Shown one piece after another: positions 1 to 9,111 of a stretch of DNA of 18,169 nucleotides. The notes below the pieces were generated by a model. The model was not told the DNA's origin, ran no database searches, and worked only from the letters and a program-made list of their open reading frames with translations. How positions within the stretch are numbered: position 1 is the first letter of the stretch; each line of letters begins with the position of its first letter. Both the position numbers and the translations under genes were made by a program. Source of the stretch: Blastocladiella britannica (lineage: Eukaryota > Blastocladiomycota > Blastocladiomycetes > Blastocladiales > Blastocladiaceae); assembly GCA_025349905.2 (NCBI GenBank), contig MU624897.1:1-18169 (forward strand). The letters are read 5' to 3'.

Positions 1-690
1 TTGCAGCTGCAGGCAACTTCAACCCTTTCCCATCCTCCTCCTGACGCGACGCGCGAGATGCCCTGCTTCCCCCTTTTCTGAGTGAGTAGCGTACGTTGTG
101 GCCCTTTCTCTCCCTTCGCCCTCTTTATATTGACACTATTTTATCTCGAAAATTACCCGCATAATTTCGCTTGAATGGATGAGCCAGCGTACTGGATCGA
201 CCTTTTACGACATGCGACTCAGCCGCTGGGTGTGAAAGCCTTGATCTGCTCTGACTCGTTATTTGGATCTGCAGCAGTAACCGTTCGCTTGTTTGCGTGG
301 GATGGGCAATGAGTGGAGCTTCTCGCCTCTATACTACTTGGATTGCGTCCGGGATCGAGTCGCCAAATGTGAATGGGTCGTGAAAGCATCCTTGTTTTTG
401 GCGAAATGTATTGCTCTTCTCGCCACTTGAAAGCAAGTCTGGATCGCCCCACAACCAGAGAAGGCAAGAGCCCACGTCCCCTCGTCCATCCAACCGCCAT
501 CCATGCTGCTGGGACCACGGTTCATGGTGTCACTATCCACACACATGGATTCGGCCGGCCTCTCCCTATTTGCAAAAAGTGGTCAGCGCTCGTGCCGCCC
601 TTGTCCCATGGATGAGATTGATCAATGGTGCATGAGCATCGTCTATTGAAACAACAAAGTACGAAATTCAAACACTCACCAGATCCTCGA
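1..690. other. Left-edge stretch with no confident gene
   Basis: Several short open frames cross this stretch on both strands, but none resembles a known family and none has the strong G/C third-position bias of the real genes here. The base composition is mixed, with an AT-richer patch around 125-180. The most protein-like item is a 45-codon plus-strand frame, listed separately. On the minus strand, the region just below 690 is probably the 3' flank of the neighbouring gene. It contains a short GT-AG interval (643-679, 37 nt) with good splice sequences but unusually short length. Confidence 0.5.
175..312 (+). CDS. Possible small ORF, 45 aa, unrecognised
   Basis: This is an ATG-to-TGA frame of 45 codons. 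An in-frame TGA lies immediately upstream, so the ATG at 175 is the only possible start unless an intron is involved. The predicted peptide starts MDEPAYWIDLLRHATQ and has a hydrophobic middle (VKALICSD). The mix of residues looks more like a real protein than its shadows in other frames, but codon usage is not the G/C-ending style of the other genes. It could be a small gene, an exon of a longer gene, or chance. No function can be assigned. Confidence 0.15.
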   Translation: MDEPAYWIDLLRHATQPLGVKALICSDSLFGSAAVTVRLFAWDGQ

Positions 691-2468
691 TTAAAGCGAC
701 CCACCGAGCCCCGAAAAGTGCTGGGCTCCAGCGGCCAAGTTCTCCATCGCCCGCCGCCACGCGCGACGCATCTTCTTGGCACGACCGACACGGGGCTTTG
801 GCACCAGCTCTTGCGCCACATCCTCCCGTGCCAAGACTTGTCCAGTGCTCGCTTGGCCGACGGCCAACGCAGTGCCGATGACACTGGCCACCAACACCGC
901 CCCCACCGATCCGGCGCACGGAGACCTTGGCAACCCCGAGTCCGATTGCGGGACAGCGACGACAACAACGACAACAACGTCGCCAACGGCCGCGTCCGCA
1001 CCAATCGCGTCGCCAGTGGCGGTATCCGACGTGGGCGAGCTGGCGGCAGGCGAATTGCCAGTCGTCATCACGCCAGCATCGCCCTTGCCCTCAATGGTGA
1101 TTGCGCCAGCGGCGTAGCCAGTCGCCAAGTCGCCAGCAGCCACGCCGTCCGAATTCCCTGTGTCCGCAGTGGGCTCGGCAGCGGTAGTCACGTCGGGGGC
1201 TGCCGAGCCAGGAATGGCTAGACCTACATTGCGCGCTCCAGTAGAGGCGTGGTCCGAGGTACCCATGACGTCCGGGCACATGTCGCGAGGTGCCGCGTCG
1301 CCGACGGTCGGGTCCGAATTGACCATGTCCGCGGCAGCCGCATTTTCTTCAATGGCAGCTTTGGGAGCGTCGTCGCCCACCCTGGCCGAGTCTAGAGCCG
1401 CCGCACCGGCAATAGCCGTGCCCGCAGCAACCGCGGTATCACCAGTCGGCGTGTTGCGAGTGGCGTTATCCATAGGAGCTGCCTCGCCGCCACGGTATGC
1501 GCCCGTAATGTCCGCGTGCGTAACGCTGGTGGAATCACCAACGGCGGCATCGGTGGTGGCTACGTCGCCAGCGGTCCAACCGCTAACGGTCTCAACGCCA
1601 GCACGCTGGTCCTCAGTGGCCGTGTCCGTGAGGCCGACGCCCGCAGCAGCGTCAGTTGCGGGAGCGCCTGCAGTGCTGGCTTCCGCGACGCCTGCGCTGG
1701 TGAGCTCGACAACGCTCGCATCGCCAAGAGCCGTCCCGGCAGCAGTGATGGATTCGGCAGCGATGGTGGTCTTGGAAATCGCCAAGTCGCGAGTGGCAGC
1801 GCCGGAAACAACCCTGGCCGCGACCTTCTCGATGTAAATGGGCTCGCCGCGAGGAGCCACGCTGGCAATGGCTGCACTCGCATTGGCGGCACCCGCAACG
1901 TGCTCGTCGGTGTCCGCGGCGTTGGGCTTGGCGGTGCCAGGGACCGCAAGAAACCTGCTCAGCCTTGCCATCGCGGGGCGAACGCGCCAGGCCCGAGTCC
2001 ATGGATCCCGCCGAAGCCGCCGGTGTTGCGGAAGGTGCGACCGACCGGGATGCTGCATCACCAGTGGCGGCGACGCCACCACCGAGGAGCAGAAGGACGA
2101 CGTATGCACCGAAAGCGGCTGGTCCACGGACCGCACCGACGGAGCCACAGGCGACACCTCAGACGACATGGCCGAAGTCAATGACCAGCTCGAGGAGAAA
2201 GACGACGACCAGCCCGAGGACGAGGATGAGGACGAGGCCGAGGCCTGGCGGGGACGCGGCATCGCATCCCGGCGGGCCATCAGCTCGCGGATCACGTCCG
2301 ACGAGATGCCGGACAGGGCGTTCCTACTGCCGCGTCACCAAAAAAGGAACGCACGTCGAGCCACCCATCGTCCACTGCCACCTCAGCGCGGCGGGCCCAC
2401 TCGCCCATCCGCTCGCGCGCCTCGTTCATGGCCTTGCGAGCCTTGTGGGCCGCCTTGGCCGCCGCCAT
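691..2468 (-). CDS. Unrecognised Ala/Thr/Asp-rich protein with possible C-terminal membrane segment; frame unresolved
   Basis: I do not recognise this gene. A long minus-strand frame runs to the TAA at 691. It is dominated by Ala, Thr, Asp and Gly in loose, degenerate GD-containing repeats. Near the C-terminus come a Val run, a hydrophobic segment (VGAVLVASVIGTALAVG) and a basic tail (RAKKMRRAWRRAMENL). The long frame has no ATG before 2280. A convincing amphipathic N-terminus (MAAAKAAHKARKAMNEARER) starts at the ATG at 2468 in another frame and stops near 2290. Joining the two needs either a roughly 41-nt intron (about 2305-2350) or an indel. A second conflict lies at about 1960-2180, where another minus frame gives a more natural hydrophobic segment (AYVVLLLLGGGVAATGD) than the long frame, which is Arg/His-rich there. 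The gene is therefore probably real on this strand, but its exact protein is uncertain, and it may be damaged or contain sequence errors. Confidence 0.45.
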
Positions 2469-3389
2469 TGCGGGTTGACAACCTCGCCGTCGTCCAGAAG
2501 ATGAACCACGCTTTGCCTCCCCGTGCGTGCGCGGCGGCCTAGTTAGTGTGTGTGCTGTGCTGTCACGCGGCGCTTGGTGCGCGACTAGTCGGCCCGTTTG
2601 CGGAAGCGAATCGCGCTCCTGGTCGTTATGGTGCGTGTATGGCGCTGCCAAAACGTGTCAGCAGTTGAGACGATTTGGCAGTGGCACCAAATGCACTTTG
2701 CCAGGTCGTTTCGTTTGACCTTAGCGTGGACGCACAGGTGTACCTGGATGGGCAAGGTTCGCGGTTGACGCGCTACCGACTTGTGCCGCTGGCCCTTGAG
2801 TGACACTTCTACGACGTGCCACTGCTCATGATCGCAGCCATCATGCTCGACAGGACCAGGCCTGGTACTGGACGGATGCGCATGGGTATGGGGCTGTGCT
2901 CCTGTCGGATGCAGCTGAAGCCTTCTCGGCCGCAATTCGTGAGCAAGTACAACTCCTGCACTGCACCCGCACTGACAAGCTCGTCTTGTGGTTGGCGTCG
3001 GATCCCCCCAGCTCGTCTGAACCATCGCAATTCGTGCGCACCTTGCTGCTGGCGTACGTATGCGGCAGCTGTTTCCCAGATGCTGCCCTAGCCTCTTCAT
3101 TGCCCAACTCTGCAACCATTGCAACAGTGGTGCCCTGCTACGTCGTTTCGCTCTTCTGCAGCAATGCCAACCTTGTCTGTGCAGCCCCTGCGATGACGCG
3201 CCATCTGCGCAAGTCATAGTGACTTGCAGTGGCTTAACGGGTCCTTACCGCTTGCCATGCCCTAAACTACTTGCAGGCCAATGCTGCGTCGTTTCCCAGC
3301 ACCAATTCGAGTGATCTACGCATTCCAGCCATTGGTCCAGATGAATTAGACTTTCTGAATACATAATTCATTTGAAAATGAGAAGCACA
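2469..3389. other. Gap of about 920 bases without an intact gene
   Basis: No frame here has both an ATG start and a convincing protein. The left part is probably the promoter and 5' leader of the minus-strand gene starting at 2468. The right part, near 3320-3389, is AT-richer and is the 3' flank of the repeat-protein gene that ends at 3390. Between them, about 2700-3310, the plus strand shows protein-like patches in different frames, listed separately as a possible decayed gene. Confidence 0.5.
2702..3314 (+). pseudogene. Possible decayed protein-coding gene, frames disrupted
   Basis: Three plus-strand patches read like protein but do not share a frame. The first, about 2702-2800, includes VYLDGQGSRLTRYRLVPLAL and ends at the TGA at 2801. 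The second, 2800-3219, has no usable ATG and an in-frame TGA directly upstream; it includes GYGAVLLSDAAEAFSAAIRE. The third, 3060-3314, is Cys-rich, with clustered pairs such as CNHC and CQPCLCSPC. No family is recognised. A decayed gene is one reading; others are an unrecognised intron-containing gene or chance open frames in GC-rich DNA. The boundaries are approximate. Confidence 0.25.
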
Positions 3390-5411
3390 TTACACCATGG
3401 TTGGCATTCCCAGCCGTGCAGCACGCTGCAAAACCTCCCACAAATCCTGGAGCTTGGAGTCTGTGAGCACTGGCACCAGGATCCCGCGCGACGGGCCATG
3501 CATCGCCAGCCACTCGATCACCCGGCTGCTTCCGTCCTGGTCCGCTGAGAAGATCAGCTTTTTGAATGCCTCAGCCGATGGCTGGATGTGGCTACCACCG
3601 TCGTGGCGGTTGCGTTCGGCAATCCATTCCAGGGCAGGAACAGATACCGATGCTGGTTTGTTGTGCGCATAAATACAAAGCCAGTCCAGCATCTCGGCCA
3701 ATGGCAAATCAATCCCAAGATCGCGCGCCATGTACGCCACCCACGCAGCACTCCTGCACTGGTTCGCACCAAGCGCCACACGGAGCATGAAATCAACATC
3801 TCTGGCACCAAGTTTTGCGCGCAATTCAGGACGACTATACCACCATTGCGCCAACGTCTGGTCATTGGCCCGGATCGCCTCAATGATACAGGAGCGAGGC
3901 CTGTGACTGTCGTTCTCCTTTTGATCTTCGAAATGGCAAGTAAGGAGCTTGTCCATGTCGGCGATGCGTCTTTTTTTCCAGAGTCGCTCAAACGTATACC
4001 AAAAGTCGTAATCGGAACCCTCGTTGGATTGACGCTCTTTCATCCACGGAATCAGTCGAATATCAGTTGGGTAGTAATAGTATGGCAATTGAATTTTGCT
4101 GCCACTCAAACTGGGATCGAATTGGAGGTCCCAGAACGCCTGCATGTCCTCGAGCGTATCGTCGTCATTCGAATCCCATACCAGCTCTGGCATCTTAAGT
4201 TTGGGATCGGCTTTGATGCACGCAAACCACCACGGCACAGTGGTTGTCATTGCTTTCTGCGAGACGCGGATTTCCTCGAGGACCACAAATGGGAGGGGAT
4301 TAGGCGAGCTGTCGGCAGTGTGCAATGCTGACTTGTGCCAAATCCAGTCAAGGGTGTCAATGCGGGCATGGTAGCTGGCGGTGGCGAGTAGCTCCTGGAC
4401 GTCAGGGAATGGCAGTTCGTGTTGGACATGCTGCTGCCACCACCAGTCAAGCACACGAGGGTCAAATAGCTCAAATTCTTCGAGCGAATCAAAATGGAAG
4501 CGGACAAGGTCCATGGAGACGGCTGGCAAGAGCGTACTGTCCACCATTGCAGCCCATGTCTCGAGTAGGTCGATGCGGTCCCAGACGGCCAGCTCCACCA
4601 GATCCGCAATATTGAACGGGCGCAGTACATCGTGTTCATTCTCATCATCTGACCCGGCAGGGTCGTCTGTGTCAACAATCTGGATGCTGAGCTCTAGCCC
4701 GTCCACGGTCGCGCGATCGCGCCACCATTGGCACATGGCCAGCTGCGTCGGCCGGTCTTCGACGATGGTTGGCGGGAGCTGGCGGGTCCCAGAGGACTTC
4801 GGGTACACCACATCAGAAGAGACACTGCCAGTGAAGGCGCGATGCACGGCTTCGAGGTACTCGAACGGGAGGCCAAACTGCGTGTGCTTTTGCCACCACC
4901 AGTCGAGCGTGGCCACGTCCTGGGCGTCGTCTATGGCCTTGATCGTAGATGGAAACTCGATTGGTTGGAGGTGGAGCCGGTCGCAGTGCAGATGCCACAA
5001 TCGGTCCAGCATGAGGACGCCAGCCTTTGACGCCGCATCAACCATGTCTGCCGTCACCACCAGCGGGAGGTTGTTTTGTTTGTTGGCGCAGCACTCGCAC
5101 AGCCATTCGAACGCGTCAAGGTCGGAGCGACGTATGGTAGACACCAAGAGCGCGCCGGCGTCGGCCAAGGCGAGCCCGCACGGCGTAAAGGATGAGAACC
5201 AAGCTTGAAGCAACGGCAGGCTCGGCGTGTCGTCGTCCTTGAGGGCTGAAAAAGATTTACACTGGCGGAGGAGACTGCGGATAAAGTCTGGAACCACGGC
5301 AGGGGAGGCCGCCATCAGGCACGCGGACCAGTCGTCGGGGCAGGGCTTTTCTGCCTTCGTACCACCAATAAGGTGGCAAAAGATGCGGTCGAGTACCAGA
5401 CTGGGAATCAT
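3390..5411 (-). CDS. Trp-rich ankyrin-like repeat protein, 673 aa
   Basis: This is an intronless frame with the first ATG at 5411 and TAA at 3390. The N-terminus (IPSLVLDRIFCHLI) faintly recalls an F-box helix. The rest is built from degenerate helical repeats of roughly 30-50 residues with a signature of aromatic pairs: LDWWWQKH at about residues 169-176, LDWWWQQH mid-protein, then LDWIWHK, AQWWYSR, LDWLCIY, LEWIAER and IEWLAMH. Such degenerate ankyrin-like proteins with a DWW signature occur in expanded families in some zoosporic fungi (family knowledge recalled, not searched). The likely role is a protein-interaction scaffold, possibly a ubiquitin-ligase adaptor if the F-box is real; this is inference. 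No signal peptide or membrane segment is seen. It is divergent from a truncated paralog at 5548, 136 bases away. Confidence 0.8.
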   Translation of the reverse strand: MIPSLVLDRIFCHLIGGTKAEKPCPDDWSACLMAASPAVVPDFIRSLLRQCKSFSALKDDDTPSLPLLQAWFSSFTPCGLALADAGALLVSTIRRSDLDAFEWLCECCANKQNNLPLVVTADMVDAASKAGVLMLDRLWHLHCDRLHLQPIEFPSTIKAIDDAQDVATLDWWWQKHTQFGLPFEYLEAVHRAFTGSVSSDVVYPKSSGTRQLPPTIVEDRPTQLAMCQWWRDRATVDGLELSIQIVDTDDPAGSDDENEHDVLRPFNIADLVELAVWDRIDLLETWAAMVDSTLLPAVSMDLVRFHFDSLEEFELFDPRVLDWWWQQHVQHELPFPDVQELLATASYHARIDTLDWIWHKSALHTADSSPNPLPFVVLEEIRVSQKAMTTTVPWWFACIKADPKLKMPELVWDSNDDDTLEDMQAFWDLQFDPSLSGSKIQLPYYYYPTDIRLIPWMKERQSNEGSDYDFWYTFERLWKKRRIADMDKLLTCHFEDQKENDSHRPRSCIIEAIRANDQTLAQWWYSRPELRAKLGARDVDFMLRVALGANQCRSAAWVAYMARDLGIDLPLAEMLDWLCIYAHNKPASVSVPALEWIAERNRHDGGSHIQPSAEAFKKLIFSADQDGSSRVIEWLAMHGPSRGILVPVLTDSKLQDLWEVLQRAARLGMPTMV

Positions 5412-5547
5412 GTTTTTTTGGAGTTTGGTTCTCAAAGGGTGAATGCCGTATCACCATCCTCGGCGATCATGGAATGAGGAGGTCGGGGTCGCCGGCGAGG
5501 ATCCACCTGGATCGGGTCCCTTTCTTGATCAAAGCCAAAAACGGTAA
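5412..5547. promoter_or_regulatory. Shared intergenic region between head-to-head paralogs
   Basis: These 136 bases separate the start codons of two related genes transcribed away from each other, so both 5' leaders and core promoters must overlap here. I see no clear TATA box or palindrome that decides orientation. The assignment rests on gene arrangement only. Confidence 0.4.
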
Positions 5548-6189
5548 ATGACAATATTCTTGCCCGACCTCGTCCTCGACACGATCTTTTGCCATGTCAT
5601 TGACGGACAGACCGCAGTCAGTTATCCCCAGCACTGGCACGAGTGTCTGATGACGGTGCCCTATTCCCACCTCCCACAATTCGGACGCAATGTGCTGCGG
5701 CAGCTAGTCCGCGTCGACGGCACAAACCTGAATGCGGTGCTGTCGGCGAGCCTTTTGAGCGCCTGGGCTGCGGTGATGTCCCCACTAAAGGCCCAACTTG
5801 TGCCCAACCTGTTGCGAATAGCTGTGACTGAAAACTTGGTGGATGTGGTGGACTGGTTTTGCGTGTACTGCAACCAGAAATACCAACGATTTTTGGCGGT
5901 CACAGCCGACCTGGTCGACACTGTCTCGGCGGCCGGCGCTCCCATGCTCGATCGCGTCTGGCAACTGCACTGCCGCGACCTCAAATTGCTGCCTGCCGCA
6001 TTCCCGTACTCAGTGCAGGCTGTTGACAATGCGCTCAATGTGGCCACGCTTGACTGGTGGTGGACGAAACATAAGGAGCACAGCCTGGATTTCAAGTACA
6101 CTGCCACCGTGCACCGCTACAAAAATTCTCGATCCGGTCACCAAGCGGGACTCGGCACGCGTGTTGGATTGGTTTACCTAGTACCGTGA
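5548..6189 (+). pseudogene. Truncated paralog of the Trp-rich repeat gene, with internal deletion and frameshift
   Basis: The 213-codon frame starts at an ATG and matches the N-terminal 192 residues of the neighbouring 673-aa protein with the same spacing. Shared blocks are LVLD-IFCH, VTAD-VD, AG-MLDR-W-LHC, VATLDWWW-KH and VHR. After VHRY (base 6120) the frame runs into an unrelated tail and stops at 6187-6189. In the next frame, 6119-6181 encodes TKILDPVTKRDSARVLDWFT. This aligns without gaps to residues 617-636 of the full-length copy (KKLIFSADQDGSSRVIEWLA), with Lys, Ser, Arg, Val and Trp identical and several conservative swaps. The simplest reading is loss of about 425 internal codons with an out-of-frame junction. 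A short protein could still be made, because the N-terminal frame is intact. Confidence 0.7.
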
Positions 6190-6279
6190 ACCGATCTCCA
6201 TCAAAACCCGATGGAAAAAAGAAAACCAGTGTGCAAGGAAGCGTGTAGTGTATATATTGAAGAAAGCAATAGGAAGAAG

Positions 6280-6285
6280 AATAAA
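6280..6285 (+). terminator. AATAAA polyadenylation-like signal
   Basis: An AATAAA hexamer lies about 90 bases after the stop of the truncated repeat gene, a reasonable place for a 3' end signal. It sits in the 192-base convergent gap (6190-6381) before the PH-domain gene on the other strand. A single hexamer in an A-rich stretch is weak evidence. Confidence 0.3.
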
Positions 6286-6381
6286 CGGATGTCATGAGAA
6301 TGGGGGGAAACAAGGAAGAAGTGCAATGTATAAGAAGAAGTAAAAAGTCAACAAAAGAAACAACACAAAGCAAATTCCACG

Positions 6382-8847
6382 TTAAGCCGAGACGGGCGCA
6401 GGCGCCGTGGCTGTCTGCGACTCGGCGGGGGTAGCCGAAATGCCCTCGTACTCGGTCGCGACCACCACCTTGGTGGTGGAGGTCGGGGCGGCGGCCACGT
6501 CCGCAACGGCGGCAGGCGCTGCCTCCTCCTCGGCCACGACGGGCATGGCCTCCTCCTCGGCGGGGGCAGCGTCGGCGTCAGTGGCAGGAGACGCGGGGGC
6601 GGGGATGGTCGCAGCGGCCACCTCGACCTTCTCGAGCTCGGCCATAACGACCTCCTCGGCGGCAACAACGACCTCCTCGGCAGCGGGGATCTCACGCGCC
6701 GCCTCAGCCTCCGCAACGACCGCAGAAGCGGCAGCGGCAGCCTCAGCAGCAGCAGCGGCCTCGGCGATGCCGCGCACGACCGCAATCGAGTTGCGCACCG
6801 CGTGCACCCACGAGTCGCGTTCCCCAGGGGAGCCCGCGACCAGCCGGACCGTCTTGTCGCCCTTAGTCCCCACGATCGCAAACTCGTAGTCGACGGAAGC
6901 GGCGGCCACCGTGTGTGCCTCGGACGTTGGGAGCAGCGTGTACGATTTGACGGCCGCCACGTCGCCCGCGTGCGTGCGGAACGCCAACGTGCCGTCGCCG
7001 AGCAGCGACACGTGGCGGCGCGCGATCGAGCGCGTGAATGTCGCCGGTTTGAGCAGGTACGCGGCGCGGAGGACGGGGGGAGGGGGGATCACGTGCGCGG
7101 CGGCCTCGACGGGGACGGTCTCGGTGGCGGCAGCGATGGGAGCGGCAGCGGGAGTGGAGGGCACGGCGCGTTCACGGCGGAACAGCGACAGGCCGCGCTT
7201 GATGCCCGACGACGGGGCCTTGGGCGCTGCCGCCAGCGTCGCGGCAGTAACGGGTGCGGCTTCGGCGTCTGAAAGCACCTCGCCCTCGACCACCTCGGCG
7301 GGGATCACCTCGACGGCCACCGCTTCCTCAGACTCCTCGGCGGCAGGTGCCTCCGTGGTCGCTCCAACTACCGCGAGCGGGGCAGCGTCAGCGACGGGCG
7401 ACACGGGCGCCGACGACGTGGCAGCCTCGGCGGTCTTGCGGCGCGTCAACGTGAACGTCGACAGCATGTTGAACAGCGTCGACTCGCGCTTCTTGGGCGC
7501 GTGCTGCACCGTCTCCTCGGCGGCCGCGGGCTTGGCGGGCTCCTCGTCGTCGGCAGCGGCGGCGGCCGTGGCGTGAGCGGCCTCCGTGGCCTCGGCGAGT
7601 GGGGCGGCGTCAGATTCAGCCACGACAGGGGCGGCAACGTCGGCAGCGGCAACCACTTCCTTGTCCTCGGCAACAACGGGCTCGACGACAGTGGCGGGAG
7701 TCTCTTCTTCGGCAACAGCAACTGCCTCCTCGATGGCCTTGGGGGTCTCGACGGGAGCGGCAGCGGCCTCCTCCTTGTGGTGCGCGGGCTTGGCCGGGCG
7801 GCGGAGCGTGGTGGCAATGCGGTCGAGACTAAAATTTTTTTTTCCAAAAGGTCAGCGACTGGCTCACTCCAAAAGCACAAAAAATGGTGAACGGTGTACG
7901 CACATGCCGGCCTTCTTCTCCTTGGTGTGCTCCGCGGCGGCAGTCTCCTCAGCAGCAGCAACAGGGGCAGCGACTGTCTCCTCCTCAGCAATGGGCACTG
8001 CCTCGCGCTCAATCGCGGCCACCTCCTCGACCACGGGGACAATAGCGGCATCGGTCGCCTCCTGGTGCTGCTCCTCAACAACGGCGGGAGCAGCAGCAGC
8101 CTTCTTGTCCTTCTTGTTGAACATGCGCGTGAGCGTGGCCAGCGGGGACTTGACGCGCTCGGCAGCAGCGGCCTCCTCGTGGTGAGCGGTAGCGGCCGCG
8201 GCCTCGGTGTTGACCTTCAGCGTCGGGTGCTCCTCGGTGGCAGCAGCAGCCTCTTCAGTGGCGTCTATGCGTTCATGGAAGTGTGTGAGTTTTTTTCGAG
8301 TTACATTGCGTATTCGCTTGTTTGGGAAGGTTTGAGCGGCGAGCGCATGTGTGCCAACAACATCCATCAACAACAACGACCTTCCCAATTCGGCACTCAC
8401 CACTCAAAGAAAAAAAAAAAGGGGGAGCGTACCAGCAACCACGGCGGGAGCAACAACCTCAGCGGCAACCGCCTCCTCCGCCGAAGCGGGAGACTCTTCA
8501 ACCACGGGCGCTGGAGGTGCGGCCGCGTGCTTGGCTTCCTTCTTTCCGCCAAACTTGAACTTGGACAAGATGCTGGTGCGCTTTTCGGCGGCCGGCTTGG
8601 TCGGAGTGGTGGTCTCGACCTTCTTCTCTCCTGTGGCAACAGCCTCCTTTTCGGTGGCTTCGGTGGTGGCATCAGTGGTCGTAGCATCCGCAGCCGAGGG
8701 AAGGTCGGCAGCAGAGTCTGCGGGAGCGGCAGACGCAATTTCCTTGTCGGCGGCAGCCGGAGCGGTGGCAGCCTCAACGGGGGCAGCGGCAGCGGGCGAC
8801 GACAGGGCCGGGAGCACGAGCTCGGGCTTGGCGAGTTCGGCAGACAT
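6382..8847 (-). CDS. PH-domain protein with Ala/Glu-rich linkers and five basic repeat motifs, 740 aa, 3 exons
   Basis: Exons are 8433-8847, 7904-8264 and 6382-7828. The introns, 168 and 75 nt, have GTACGC and GTGCGT donors, and every junction keeps phase. A PH domain spans about residues 511-610, from RAAYLLKPATFTRS through the strands to the helix ERDSWVHAVRNSI with the conserved Trp at about 599. PH domains commonly bind phosphoinositides or proteins; the ligand here is unknown. The remainder is Ala/Glu/Val-rich and probably disordered. It is punctuated by five short basic-hydrophobic motifs: KRTSILSKFKFGGKK (about 89), KSPLATLTRMFNKKDKK (about 177), AGILDRIATTLRRPAK (about 257), KRESTLFNMLSTFTLTRRK (about 372) and GIKRGLSLFRRER (about 467). 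An in-frame ATG at 9039 with no stop in between could add 64 residues. I prefer 8847 because the Ala/Glu composition begins there. A membrane-associated cortical or scaffold role is plausible but inferred. Confidence 0.82.
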
Positions 8848-9111
8848 TAGAATATAGTAGTGGTTGTGAAGTAGGGGATTGGATGAATCCTTGTAATGCG
8901 CTGCGAGAGGAAAGAGGGCGAGCAAGAGAGGGAAAGTCGCTGCCTTTTGAGCAGAGGAAAAAAGCGGCAAACTCGGGTGGCGATGTTTCTTCCCAACTAT
9001 GCACTGCGCCCTTTCGCAATCTGGGCTGCTGTTGCTCATGAACCGCGCCCCCGCCGCCGCCGCATGCACGCCACCGACCGACGCGTGAAATTATTTTTAT
9101 TTTCCAATTCA
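8848..9111 (-). promoter_or_regulatory. Promoter/5' leader of PH-domain gene and 3' flank of sterol isomerase
   Basis: These 264 bases lie between two genes on the same strand, so they must hold the 3' end of the isomerase transcript and the start region of the PH-domain gene. A run of T and A near 9090-9110 on the plus strand may belong to the 3' end. No TATA box is convincing. The in-frame upstream ATG at 9039 is the main uncertainty for the downstream start. Confidence 0.35.

Noticed and set aside
643..679. A possible 37-nt intron (GTGAGT donor, TTTCAATAG acceptor) after the Ala/Thr/Asp-rich gene
   Set aside because: The splice sequences are good, but the length is below any other intron in the window. 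The upstream frame that would use it is not the convincing one. It is kept only as a note.
955..985. A short GACAACAAC-type microsatellite as an independent repeat
   Set aside because: It has only two imperfect units and is explained by the Val run in the minus-strand gene.
1160..1837. A 225-codon Ala/Ser/Val-rich plus-strand frame
   Set aside because: It is opposite the longer minus-strand Ala/Thr/Asp-rich frame and mirrors its low complexity.
1838..2542. A plus-strand frame with an acidic stretch (EDEDEDEAEA) and high G/C third positions
   Set aside because: The acidic run is the exact antisense of a Ser/Leu-rich low-complexity stretch. The flanks of the frame are Arg/Pro-rich and unnatural. 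The minus strand has more convincing N- and C-terminal sequences.
2585..3217. A 210-codon minus-strand open frame opposite the possible decayed gene
   Set aside because: The composition is dominated by Arg, His, Gln and Cys, typical of antisense shadows in GC-rich DNA. It has no recognisable motif, and both ends are unremarkable.
7894..8850. A 318-codon Gly/Ser-rich plus-strand frame opposite the PH-domain gene
   Set aside because: It crosses both introns of a well-supported minus-strand gene. Its Gly/Ser richness is simply the antisense of Ala/Glu codons.
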